The notes under the pieces: model-generated
What the model was told of the DNA's origin: nothing
What the model saw: only the letters and a program-made list of their open reading frames with translations
The model's database searches: none
Source: Lachnoclostridium sp. UBA2905
GTDB taxonomy: Bacteria; Bacillota; Clostridia; Lachnospirales; Lachnospiraceae
NCBI GenBank assembly: GCA_002349525.1
Contig: DEDL01000008.1
Location: 62,001 to 126,000, forward strand
Length of the DNA: 64,000 nucleotides
Direction of reading: 5' to 3'
Made by a program: the position numbers and the translations under genes
Part shown: piece by piece, positions 1-8,024 of the stretch
How positions within the stretch are numbered: position 1 is the first letter of the stretch
Layout: every line of letters begins with the position of its first letter

Positions 1-496
1 ATCCAAGCACCGACGAGGTAAATATACCATATAAGATAACAGGTCCGGCAATTGTAAATATTTTGCATCCTATGCCAAATATCTTTCCTTCCTTCTGATA
101 TTCTATAGCCGGGGATGCCACTGAGTTTGCAAAGCCTGTAATCGGAACTATAACTCCTGCTCCCGAAAATTTTGCAATTTTTGAAAACAGGCCAAAGCCT
201 GTCAGAATTACACTTATCAGTATCAGGGTAAGGGTTTCATATAAACCCGCAATATCCTTGTCAAAACCCATATATCTGTACATGTCTGTAAGTCCCTGGC
301 CAATTACACACACAAGCCCCCCGGTAAGAAATGCTCTTATAATATCCGGCAGAGGTTTTCTCTGTGGTGTCACATGGTCTACGTATGCACTATACAACTC
401 ATTTCTCTTTTCCTTGTCAGTTTCCGATAGTACTTTTTTTATTTCCATTTCGCCTTGTTTGTAGGATAGTCTCTGACCGTCATCATATATACTCAT
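1..496 (-). CDS. spoVAC: Stage V sporulation protein AC, 3' end missing
   Basis: SpoVAC is a membrane subunit of the SpoVA channel, which moves Ca-dipicolinate across the inner forespore membrane. The visible reading frame starts at an ATG preceded by GGAG and runs off the left edge after about 165 codons. It begins MSIYDDGQRL, has a charged N-terminal stretch, then hydrophobic segments with Gly-rich turns (GFGLFSKIAKFSGAG, PITGFANS) as expected for SpoVAC. It lies 60 bp downstream of spoVAB, in the same direction. spoVAD and spoVAE probably follow outside the window, but this cannot be seen. Confidence 0.9.
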   Translation of the reverse strand, partial: MSIYDDGQRLSYKQGEMEIKKVLSETDKEKRNELYSAYVDHVTPQRKPLPDIIRAFLTGGLVCVIGQGLTDMYRYMGFDKDIAGLYETLTLILISVILTGFGLFSKIAKFSGAGVIVPITGFANSVASPAIEYQKEGKIFGIGCKIFTIAGPVILYGIFTSSVLG

Positions 497-556
497 TTTC
501 CGCTCCTTTGCATGTAGATTTATTTAGCCTTAATTTTCAAGTCGAAGGCTGCCAGC

Positions 557-976
557 CTAGCACCCACCAAATGTAAAGCCTAACAGGGAGCCGGCAAACT
601 TGCCTGCAGCTATGGCTGTAACTATATAGGGAAGTCCTTTTACCAGACCCACCCTGTTTATAAGAATCGGAAACACCTTAAGCACTTCCGCCAGAGCCAT
701 TGCAAGGCAGCCTACAAATACTCCTGAAAACAGGCCATAGACTATAATCCCCGTATATCCAAGCGGAAGACTTATCTGGTAAATATATATTATATTACCT
801 ATGCTTCCACCTGCCACAATCATATTTTCATATACACTGATGTACTTTGCAGTCCTTGTTCTTTCTGCAAGTCTTGTGAATATTCCAATCATAACAATAA
901 AGGCAAATGTACCGGCAGCAACCATTCCCCCTGCCGAAAGGCCACATATTACCAAAAAGAGGTTTTTAAGAAACAT
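557..976 (-). CDS. spoVAB: Stage V sporulation protein AB
   Basis: SpoVAB is a small polytopic membrane protein of the SpoVA system. The predicted protein is about 139 residues with four to five hydrophobic helices and the Gly-rich N-terminal segment FLKNLFLVICGLSAGG. The frame is open further upstream (to 1021), but GGGAGGG sits just ahead of the ATG at 976, so that start is chosen; it makes the gene overlap the spoVAA stop by 11 bp, typical of translational coupling. SpoVAA and SpoVAB are often missing from clostridial spoVA operons, so their presence here is informative. Identification rests on topology and position between spoVAA and spoVAC. Confidence 0.85.
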   Translation of the reverse strand: MFLKNLFLVICGLSAGGMVAAGTFAFIVMIGIFTRLAERTRTAKYISVYENMIVAGGSIGNIIYIYQISLPLGYTGIIVYGLFSGVFVGCLAMALAEVLKVFPILINRVGLVKGLPYIVTAIAAGKFAGSLLGFTFGGC

Positions 977-1622
977 CAATAGTCTTGCCCTCCCTGGAAG
1001 CATCTTCAATAATCGCCTCATTTACCTGTTTTTCATAACTTCGCATCTCCACATGAATAGGTGTGGGATCCATTATAAGCTTTCTCCTGTTAAAATGATT
1101 AAAGAAAACCATTATTCCAATGGGTAGTCCTATGCAATAGGAAAGCTCAAGTATGGTCAGACTTCCTTTCTTATCAACACCCATAAACCATAGATATATA
1201 CTGTCAAATATTTCAGAAACACTGACATCCACATTAAATGTCATTATTGTAAATGCAGCTCCTATAAATGATACAATTCCAACAAATACAGCCTTAAAAT
1301 ATTCAAATGCAGGATGCTTAACACCACTATTTTGAGTCACCTTTGCATCCTGTGGCGGAACATATTCTATTATAAAATCCTTCTCTCCCTCATTTATAAC
1401 AGTAATATCCTGTCTTTTTCTATGAATCAGTTCCACAACCTTCATAAATGTCATTGCATAATTACTGTTTGATGTAGTTTCTATATTAAGTATCATTATA
1501 TTTGAAAGTTCCTTTGCCACATCAAATTTGGCACAGTGAAGTTTTGCTATGTCTGAAAGCAGGACCTTTTTCTTATTTACTTCTACATGCTGCTCTATCT
1601 TTATATATAATTCCGTACTCAT
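966..1622 (-). CDS. spoVAA: Stage V sporulation protein AA
   Basis: SpoVAA belongs to the forespore membrane system for dipicolinate uptake. The protein is about 218 residues: a soluble N-terminal part of about 90 residues (STELYIKIEQHVEV, then KVLLSDIAKLHC) followed by two membrane segments in the C-terminal half. The reading frame extends to 1655, but the ATG at 1622 overlaps the stop codon of the upstream small ORF (ATGA) and has GGAG eight bases ahead, so it is the better start. It sits in the sigF operon; the SpoVA genes of Bacillus are read by sigma G. Confidence 0.85.
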   Translation of the reverse strand: MSTELYIKIEQHVEVNKKKVLLSDIAKLHCAKFDVAKELSNIMILNIETTSNSNYAMTFMKVVELIHRKRQDITVINEGEKDFIIEYVPPQDAKVTQNSGVKHPAFEYFKAVFVGIVSFIGAAFTIMTFNVDVSVSEIFDSIYLWFMGVDKKGSLTILELSYCIGLPIGIMVFFNHFNRRKLIMDPTPIHVEMRSYEKQVNEAIIEDASREGKTIDVS

Positions 1623-1765
1623 ATAAGCATCTCCAGTTCCCTTGTATGCTTCCACACAAGTACTCCCTTGCTAATCGCCCTGCTTTCCTCATGCCAGTAA
1701 AAAAACATAACCACCGCAAATGCAAGCATCATAACTATCATAAATACAGTCAGCGTCTTTTTCAT
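1619..1765 (-). CDS. Small single-helix membrane protein between sigF and spoVAA
   Basis: A 48-residue protein starting MKKTLTVFMIVMMLAFAV, with one hydrophobic helix (residues 5-22), an aromatic boundary (FFYWHEE) and a charged C-terminal half. It has its own ribosome binding site (GGAG, six bases before ATG), and its stop overlaps the start of spoVAA, so it looks like a genuine coupled gene rather than spacer. It could be mistaken for a short lipoprotein-like signal peptide, but no lipobox cysteine is present. No function is recognised. Position suggests expression with the sporulation operon, possibly as a small partner of the SpoVA channel or of SigF; that is inference. Confidence 0.6.
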   Translation of the reverse strand: MKKTLTVFMIVMMLAFAVVMFFYWHEESRAISKGVLVWKHTRELEMLI

Positions 1766-1841
1766 AACTACTCCTTCACCAATATTGTCTGTCATTTCAC
1801 AGTTTATATGACATTAGTATGTGGAAGGTTGTCCATTTTAT

Positions 1842-2540
1842 TCATGAACAATACAGATTTCTAAGCTTTGCAAGAATTTTCTTTTCATTTCGCGACACCT
1901 GCACCTGACTCATGCCAAGCATTTTCGCTACCTCTGTCTGGGTTTTTTCCTGATAATAGCGAATCTCTATAAGCTTGCGCTCATTTTCCTTAAGCTCTCC
2001 CAAAAGCTTTTCAAGCAATATTTGGTTAATCACCTCTTCTTTATCATCCTCAAGCCTTAATTCAAGTCCCGTGTAGTCTTCCCTGTCAATGTACTCCGGT
2101 TCCTTTACTGCCGATGCCGCTATAACTATGTCTTCTTTTGAAAGTCCTGTCGCACAGACAAGCTCTTCAACTGTAGGCTCCCTGTTATTGGCATCTGCAA
2201 ACCGCCCGGCTGCCTGCTTAATTTTCCAATTGTTTTCCTTAATGCTTCTGCTTATTTTTACTATTCCATCATCTCTGATAAAACGTTTTATTTCTCCTAT
2301 TATCATTGGAACTGCATAAGTGGAAAGCCTTACATCATAGGACATGTCAAATTTGTCTATTGCTTTCATCAGGCCAATGCTTCCTATTTGAAATAAATCC
2401 TCTGCCTCATATCCCCTGTTAGCAAATCTTCTGACGATGCTCCACACCAACGCCATATTATTTACTATAACTTTTTCTCTGGCAGCTTCATCACCACATT
2501 TTGCTTTTTTAATAAGCTCAATTGAATCACATTGTGGCAC
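1842..2540 (-). CDS. sigF: RNA polymerase sigma factor F (forespore)
   Basis: SigF is the first forespore-specific sigma factor, held inactive by SpoIIAB until SpoIIAA releases it. The 232-residue protein has region 2 (YEAEDLFQIGSIGLMKAIDK; STYAVPMIIGEIKRF), region 3 (IKENNWKIKQA) and region 4 with a helix-turn-helix (TQTEVAKMLGMSQVQVSR). The start is GTG, lying inside the end of spoIIAB with a 14-bp overlap. Gene order spoIIAA-spoIIAB-sigF is the canonical spoIIA operon. Only a weak purine-rich stretch precedes the GTG, so translation is probably coupled to spoIIAB. Confidence 0.97.
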   Translation of the reverse strand: MPQCDSIELIKKAKCGDEAAREKVIVNNMALVWSIVRRFANRGYEAEDLFQIGSIGLMKAIDKFDMSYDVRLSTYAVPMIIGEIKRFIRDDGIVKISRSIKENNWKIKQAAGRFADANNREPTVEELVCATGLSKEDIVIAASAVKEPEYIDREDYTGLELRLEDDKEEVINQILLEKLLGELKENERKLIEIRYYQEKTQTEVAKMLGMSQVQVSRNEKKILAKLRNLYCS

Positions 2541-3075
2541 TACTTATTTCATCCGTTTTAAAAATACCACTATCCGCATCGCATTCATTCTGTGCATCTG
2601 TTAAAGTCACAGGAAGCTCCGGATTGTGTGATTTACCAGCTTTTGCAATCTTCTTTTTCATTCTGACTGTTGTTCCAATTCCGGGTGTGGATTCCACCGT
2701 AACTTCATCCATAAATGCTTCCATAAATGCAAAGCCAAGACCAGAGCGTTCTAATTCCGGCTTGCTTGTGTACATGGGTTTCATGGCCTCTTCTATATTT
2801 TCTATACCCATGCCAAAATCCTTTATCTCTATATATGCTTCTTCATCTCCTCCGGCATATTTAATATGTATCTTTCCAGATTTTCCACCATATCCATGAA
2901 TAATGGAGTTGGTTACAGCTTCAGAAACTGCTGTTTTTATATCAGATATTTCCTCCAGTGTAGGATTAAATCTCGACAAAAATGCAGCCACCGTCATCCT
3001 TGCAAAGGCTTCATTTTCCGGCGCACTTCCCATTATTATTGTCACATCATTTCTTTTATTATTCTCAGATAACAT
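2527..3075 (-). CDS. spoIIAB: Anti-sigma F factor, serine kinase
   Basis: SpoIIAB binds SigF and phosphorylates SpoIIAA. It has a GHKL ATPase fold: the N-box EAVTNSIIHGYGG, the G1 box DFGMGI and the G2 region RSGLGFAFMEAF. ATG at 3075 is chosen because GGGAGG lies nine bases upstream and the spoIIAA stop is one base away; an in-frame ATG at 3096 lies inside spoIIAA and lacks a ribosome binding site. At about 182 residues it is roughly 35 longer than the usual 146. The extra C-terminal tail after the MKKKIAKAG segment is polar and acidic, and it encodes the overlap with sigF. Confidence 0.95.
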   Translation of the reverse strand: MLSENNKRNDVTIIMGSAPENEAFARMTVAAFLSRFNPTLEEISDIKTAVSEAVTNSIIHGYGGKSGKIHIKYAGGDEEAYIEIKDFGMGIENIEEAMKPMYTSKPELERSGLGFAFMEAFMDEVTVESTPGIGTTVRMKKKIAKAGKSHNPELPVTLTDAQNECDADSGIFKTDEISSATM

Positions 3076-3076
3076 A

Positions 3077-3436
3077 TTAATAAACCTCCCATTCATTGTG
3101 GTCGTGCTTATTTTTGATTATATCAAGGGCCTGTTTAACTGTGTCATACCTGTCAACTACCGTATATACCCCGGCCATCTTTAAAAGCATATCTATTTTT
3201 TCAGGTACGGCACACAAAAACACCCTGCCTCCAACACATTTCACCTTTGTATACCTGCCTATTATCATACCTATGCCGGAGCTGTCCATAAATTCTACAC
3301 CACTCATGTCAAATATTACGTTTTTAACACTCCCTCTCATAAATTTCTTTTCAAATTCCTGTCTTATTCTGTCTGCCACAAAGTGGTCAATCTCTCTGTC
3401 CACACGAATTATAAGTGTCATACCATCCTGTTCCAT
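3077..3436 (-). CDS. spoIIAA: Anti-sigma F factor antagonist
   Basis: SpoIIAA is the STAS-domain protein whose dephosphorylated form displaces SigF from SpoIIAB. The 119-residue sequence carries the phosphorylation loop MDSSGIGMIIGR, with the target serine in the Ser52-Ser53 pair, as in the family. The start ATG has GGAAGGG upstream. It is the first gene of the spoIIA operon; a terminator from the preceding gene lies immediately upstream. A sigma H promoter would be expected there, but no convincing match was found by eye. Confidence 0.96.
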   Translation of the reverse strand: MEQDGMTLIIRVDREIDHFVADRIRQEFEKKFMRGSVKNVIFDMSGVEFMDSSGIGMIIGRYTKVKCVGGRVFLCAVPEKIDMLLKMAGVYTVVDRYDTVKQALDIIKNKHDHNEWEVY

Positions 3437-3477
3437 ATAATATTCCCTTCCGTCACATTTTTATGATTTGCTAATAA

Positions 3478-3516
3478 AAACAAAAAAGATGAACCATCAT
3501 CAAATGGTTCATCTTT
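3478..3516 (-). terminator. Rho-independent terminator of the TPR gene
   Basis: A perfect 13-bp stem (AAAGATGAACCAT and its complement) with a six-base loop is followed on the minus strand by a T-rich run. It separates the zinc-ribbon/TPR gene from the spoIIA operon. Confidence 0.9.
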
Positions 3517-3542
3517 ATCCTAAAGGTATTTTATAATATTAA

Positions 3543-4946
3543 TTATTCTGATACTCCAAGTTCATTCAGCCTTGCTCTCGCTTCAGATACACGTTCTGAA
3601 TCAGGATAATCCTTTACAACCTTGCGGTAATATTCTGTAGCTTTTTCCTTGTCACCCTGCTTATGATAAAGCCTTCCAAAGAAATATATTGCATCTACAT
3701 TATCCTTATTGAGGTCAACTGCCTCCTGCAGATACTTCTTAGCATCATCATATTTACCACTGTTATAAGCTTTTCTTCCCTTTTCAAAAGCATCTGCTGA
3801 TGCCTTCTTGGTATCCTCAGAAGATATTGTATTAACAATATTCTTAGCTGTTTCATTGGTAACTTCCGACATATCAAGACCCATAACTGTTGCAAGTGCC
3901 TGTGCTTTGTCACCTTCAGTATACATCTTATATGCTTCAATTATTTTCTCATAAACCTGAGCTACACTTAATGAATCATCATTTAGTGCCTCATTGAGCT
4001 GGTTTGTAAGACTCTGTACCTGAGCATCCAGGGTTTCCTTTTCATGCTGCATGGAAGCTATCTGACTATCCCTTTCAGCAAGCTTGGTGCCATATTCACT
4101 TATCTCATTGGCCTTTTCCTGATTGGACTTACTTGATATAGTAGGCATAACAAGTACAAGTCCCACGAACAGTCCTATTATAACTCCGATAATAACATTG
4201 ATAAAAGGAAATGCTCTTGTTCTCTCAGGCTTGTAGGAACCAACCTCTTTTACTTCAACAGAAGAATCCCCTTTGAATATCTTTCTCTCAGGTGTCTGGT
4301 TTTTCTTATCTGATGAAGTATCATCAGAATCCCCAAACCCACCTAATTCTTCAATGTATTTAAGGGTAGTTGTATTATTCACGTCAACTCTTGCAGCCTT
4401 CTTAAGATGCTTCTTAGCCTTATCATTCTCACCAATCATCATATAAAGAAGTGCAATAAGCTGCTGTCCTCTTACAAAATTAGGTGTAAGACTTACAACC
4501 TTTTTAAGCTGTATTATGGCAAGATCTTCATTCCCCTGCTTTGCAGCTGCAAGTGCGGAATTGTATTTCTTAATAGTAAGACCTGCATTATCAAGTGCCT
4601 GTGGGTTTGACTGAATACTGTCAATATAATAATCAGCTTCATTGCCCTCAGGACTTATGTTCTTGCTGAGTATCCACTGTGTAAGCGCCTTAACTGTTTC
4701 ACCAAGTTCATAATACACAAGTCCCAAAAGGTTTCTTGCGTTTGTATTACCCTTGTAATATACAAGGCTCTTCTCAAGTGTTTCAACCGCACCACTTAAG
4801 TCTCTGACTCTTGCTTTATCTAATCCCTCATTGTACAGGCTGGCTGATATTCTTACTGCTTTTTTATACGTCTGTAAATTCTGCCCGCATCTTTGACAGC
4901 GATTCATCTGCATATTCACAGGCGTGTTACATCTTGGACAATTCAT
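3543..4946 (-). CDS. Zinc-ribbon, TPR and coiled-coil membrane protein
   Basis: A 467-residue protein of unknown function. It starts with a double CxxC zinc ribbon (MNCPRCNTP, then NRCQRCGQN), followed by TPR-like helical repeats (about 30-200), a polar linker, one membrane helix near residue 250 (FINVIIGVIIGLFVGLVLV), a coiled coil (about 275-320) and C-terminal TPRs (KYDDAKKYLQEAVDL, DAIYFFGRLYHKQGDKEKA). The layout implies a cytoplasmic zinc ribbon/TPR part and an extracellular coiled coil plus TPR part, a design common for envelope scaffolds in Lachnospiraceae. The ATG follows GGAGGATTA. It is followed by its own terminator. Confidence 0.85.
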   Translation of the reverse strand: MNCPRCNTPVNMQMNRCQRCGQNLQTYKKAVRISASLYNEGLDKARVRDLSGAVETLEKSLVYYKGNTNARNLLGLVYYELGETVKALTQWILSKNISPEGNEADYYIDSIQSNPQALDNAGLTIKKYNSALAAAKQGNEDLAIIQLKKVVSLTPNFVRGQQLIALLYMMIGENDKAKKHLKKAARVDVNNTTTLKYIEELGGFGDSDDTSSDKKNQTPERKIFKGDSSVEVKEVGSYKPERTRAFPFINVIIGVIIGLFVGLVLVMPTISSKSNQEKANEISEYGTKLAERDSQIASMQHEKETLDAQVQSLTNQLNEALNDDSLSVAQVYEKIIEAYKMYTEGDKAQALATVMGLDMSEVTNETAKNIVNTISSEDTKKASADAFEKGRKAYNSGKYDDAKKYLQEAVDLNKDNVDAIYFFGRLYHKQGDKEKATEYYRKVVKDYPDSERVSEARARLNELGVSE

Positions 4947-4978
4947 TGATTAATCCTCCAGTCATTTAATAACAATAG

Positions 4979-5119
4979 TTAGTCTGACATCATTTCTTTC
5001 ATCAGATCTTTAACAATATCAGTTACATCTTCATATTTGTTATTAAAAACAGCGTCCTCCACCTGTTCTATATCCATACTAGGCTGAAATTTTTCAAGTT
5101 CTTCCTCAAAATTAATCAT
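4979..5119 (-). CDS. Small acidic hypothetical protein
   Basis: A 46-residue acidic protein starting MINFEEELEKFQPSMDIEQ, with no membrane segment and a predicted helical character. The ATG has a strong GGGAGGAAC ribosome binding site, and the gene sits between valS and the TPR gene, with short spacers and the same direction, which supports it being real. No family is recognised. Confidence 0.6.
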   Translation of the reverse strand: MINFEEELEKFQPSMDIEQVEDAVFNNKYEDVTDIVKDLMKEMMSD

Positions 5120-5200
5120 CTGTTCCTCCCTCTACACTGTCTACTAAATATTAACTGTAACTACATTAAAATGCAACATTCATTCGCCGCAGATTATGAC

Positions 5201-7852
5201 TTATTTTGATAACTGGGCAAGACGTTTTGTAACCTGCTCCATCATATCCTGGTACTTCTTCTGCTTAGCCTTTTCTTCATCTATCTTAGCCTGAGGCGCC
5301 TTAGCCACAAATTTCTCATTGCTAAGCATTTTCTCTGAACGGATAAGTTCCTTCTTAAGTCTATCCTGCTCCTTGTTAAGTCTCTCTAATTCCTTTTCAA
5401 TATCAACAAGCTCAGCAAATGGAATATAAATAGCTGCTTCAGGAATAAGAACAGATACTGCATCCTCATCAATTCCTGTCTTATCAGCCTGTACCTTAAC
5501 CTCACTTGCATAACCAAGTGTTGCAAAGAATACCTTGCTGTTTTCAAATACATCTCTTACTGAAGCATTATCAGATACAACAAATACCTCTGCTTTTCTG
5601 CTTGGTGGTACATTCATCTCTGCACGGATATTTCTGATTGCCTTAACAGCTTCCTTAATTCTCTCAACAGAATTTTCTTCTTTTTCAAAATGATATGCAT
5701 CTGTATATTCAGGCCACTGGCTTATCATAATTGATACATCTTCACTATCCATAAGTGTGCAGTAAATCTCTTCTGTAACAAATGGCATGTATGGGTGAAG
5801 AAGCTTAAGTGCTGTTACAAGAACCTTCTTAAGTGTCCAGAGTGCAGCCTCTCTTGTCTTATCCTCTTCATTGTAAAGACGTGGTTTAACCATCTCAATA
5901 TACCAGTCGCAGAACTCTTCCCAGATAAAGTTATATATCTTATCTGCTGCTATTCCAAGCTCGTATTTTTCAAGGTTGTAGGTAACTTCCTTAACAACAT
6001 CATTCACCTTTGAAAGTACCCACTTATCAGCATCTGTAAGTTCAGGCATCTCATCAGAATCTACGTTAACACCATTCTCTGGAAGATTCATCATAATAAA
6101 TCTTGATGCATTCCATACCTTATTGGCAAAGTTACGGCTTGCTTCTACTCTTTCATTGTAGAAACGCATGTCATTACCAGGTGCATTACCTGTAATAAGT
6201 GTAAATCTAAGAGCATCTGCTCCGTAGTTATCAATTATCTCTAATGGATCAATACCATTACCTAATGACTTACTCATCTTACGTCCAAGTGAATCTCTTA
6301 CAAGACCATGAATAAGTACTGTATCAAATGGAACCTTTCCTGTCTGTTCAATTCCTGAGAACATCATTCTCATAACCCAGAAAGGTATAATATCATAACC
6401 TGTCACAAGTGTGCTTGTTGGGTAGAAATAATCAAGCTCTTCTGTTTTTTCAGGCCAGCCAAGTGTTGAAAATGGCCATAATGCTGATGAGAACCATGTA
6501 TCCAGTGTATCAGGATCCTGTCTCATTTTCCTGCCACACTTAGGGCATGTAACCTCAGAATCCTTAGAAACAACAAGTTCACCACAGTCATCACAGTAGA
6601 AGGCTGGTATCTGATGTCCCCACCAGAGCTGTCTTGAAATACACCAGTCACGAATATTGTCTAACCAGTGGAAATATGTCTTTTCAAAATATTCAGGAAC
6701 AAACTTTGTGTCGCCCTTCTTAACAGCTTCAATTGCAGGCTCTGCAAGTGGCTTCATCTTAACAAACCACTGCTTTGAAACTCTTGGCTCAACTGTTGTT
6801 CCACATCTATAGCATACACCAACATTATGTGCATGATCCTCAACCTTAACAAGGGCTCCCTCTTTTTCAAGGTCTGTAACAATTGCCTTACGAGCTTCAT
6901 ATCTATCCATTCCTGCATAAGCCGGATAATCATCAACAATCTTTGCATCATCTGTCATAACATTGATAACCGGAAGATTATGTCTTAAACCTACCTCAAA
7001 GTCATTAGGGTCATGTGCCGGAGTAATCTTAACTACACCTGTACCAAATTCCATATCAACATAATCATCTGCTACAACAGGTATCTCTCTGTGTACAATA
7101 GGAAGAATAACCATCTTTCCTACATAATCCTTATATCTGTCATCCTTAGGATTAACTGCGATTGCAGTATCTCCAAGAAGTGTTTCAGGACGTGTTGTTG
7201 CAAGCTTGATTGAACCACTGCCATCTGCAAGCTTGTACTCAAGATGCCAGAAATGTCCTGCCTGGTCCTCATGTTCTACCTCTGCATCTGATATTGATGT
7301 AAGGCAGTGTGGACACCAGTTAATAATTCTCTCGCCTCTGTATATAAGTCCCTTATCATATAACTTAACGAAAACCTCCTTAACAGCTTCGCTGCAGCCT
7401 TCGTCCATTGTAAATCTCTCTCTGTCCCAATCACAGGATGAACCAATTTTCTTAAGCTGTGATACAATTCTTCCACCATACTGGGCTTTCCAGTCCCATG
7501 CACGTTCAAGAAATGCTTCTCTTCCTATGTCTTCCTTAGTAATTCCTTCTTTTCTCATAGCTTCAACAATTTTTGCTTCTGTAGCAATTGAAGCATGGTC
7601 TGTTCCAGGAATCCAAAGAGCATTGTATCCCTGCATTCTCTTAAATCTGATCAGTATATCCTGAAGAGTATTATCAAGGGCATGACCCATATGAAGCTGA
7701 CCTGTTATGTTAGGTGGTGGCATAACAATAGTAAAAGGCTTTCTGCTTCTGTCAACCTCTGCATGAAAATACTTCTTATCCATCCATTTTTTATACAATC
7801 TGTCTTCAATATCTGAAGGGTTGTATGTCTTTTCCAGTTCTTTCTTCATCAT
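5201..7852 (-). CDS. valS: Valine--tRNA ligase
   Basis: This class I aminoacyl-tRNA synthetase charges tRNA-Val and edits misactivated threonine. The 883-residue protein has the HIGH-type motif (PPPNITGQLHMGHALDNT, about 46-63), the editing domain with the TTRPETLLGDTAIAVNP motif, zinc-binding-like CxxC pairs around residue 420-445, KMSKS (RKMSKSLGNGIDPLEI), an anticodon-binding domain and a C-terminal coiled-coil arm. Length is normal for bacterial ValRS. It reads MMKK; either Met could serve. A good sigma A promoter lies 45-75 bp upstream; no T-box leader fits in the short upstream region. Confidence 0.98.
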   Translation of the reverse strand: MMKKELEKTYNPSDIEDRLYKKWMDKKYFHAEVDRSRKPFTIVMPPPNITGQLHMGHALDNTLQDILIRFKRMQGYNALWIPGTDHASIATEAKIVEAMRKEGITKEDIGREAFLERAWDWKAQYGGRIVSQLKKIGSSCDWDRERFTMDEGCSEAVKEVFVKLYDKGLIYRGERIINWCPHCLTSISDAEVEHEDQAGHFWHLEYKLADGSGSIKLATTRPETLLGDTAIAVNPKDDRYKDYVGKMVILPIVHREIPVVADDYVDMEFGTGVVKITPAHDPNDFEVGLRHNLPVINVMTDDAKIVDDYPAYAGMDRYEARKAIVTDLEKEGALVKVEDHAHNVGVCYRCGTTVEPRVSKQWFVKMKPLAEPAIEAVKKGDTKFVPEYFEKTYFHWLDNIRDWCISRQLWWGHQIPAFYCDDCGELVVSKDSEVTCPKCGRKMRQDPDTLDTWFSSALWPFSTLGWPEKTEELDYFYPTSTLVTGYDIIPFWVMRMMFSGIEQTGKVPFDTVLIHGLVRDSLGRKMSKSLGNGIDPLEIIDNYGADALRFTLITGNAPGNDMRFYNERVEASRNFANKVWNASRFIMMNLPENGVNVDSDEMPELTDADKWVLSKVNDVVKEVTYNLEKYELGIAADKIYNFIWEEFCDWYIEMVKPRLYNEEDKTREAALWTLKKVLVTALKLLHPYMPFVTEEIYCTLMDSEDVSIMISQWPEYTDAYHFEKEENSVERIKEAVKAIRNIRAEMNVPPSRKAEVFVVSDNASVRDVFENSKVFFATLGYASEVKVQADKTGIDEDAVSVLIPEAAIYIPFAELVDIEKELERLNKEQDRLKKELIRSEKMLSNEKFVAKAPQAKIDEEKAKQKKYQDMMEQVTKRLAQLSK

Positions 7853-7896
7853 CTATCCTCATTTCTATTCACGAATTTACATTCCTATACAAGTTT

Positions 7897-7925
7897 ATAG
7901 TATTCCAAACAACTGTCTATGTCAA
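7897..7925 (-). promoter_or_regulatory. Sigma A promoter of valS
   Basis: On the minus strand a TTGACA -35 box and TACTAT -10 box are separated by exactly 17 bp, ending about 45 bp before the valS start. Confidence 0.75.
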
Positions 7926-7949
7926 GTAATAAAGAACAATAAAACAAGA

Positions 7950-7991
7950 GGAACTATTCTAAGGTAATACAAATCACCTCAGAACAGTTCC
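7950..7991 (-). terminator. Terminator of the GH10 xylanase gene
   Basis: A 16-bp stem with two G-U-type positions (GGAACTGTTCTGAGGT on the transcript side) and a 10-base loop is followed by a T-rich tail on the minus strand. Confidence 0.85.
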
Positions 7992-8024
7992 CTATGTTAG
8001 TCAAAATCAATATTCATATATAGA

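Noticed and set aside
7853..7949. T-box riboswitch before valS
   Set aside because: The space is under 100 bases and carries a simple promoter; no T-box sequence or specifier hairpin was found.
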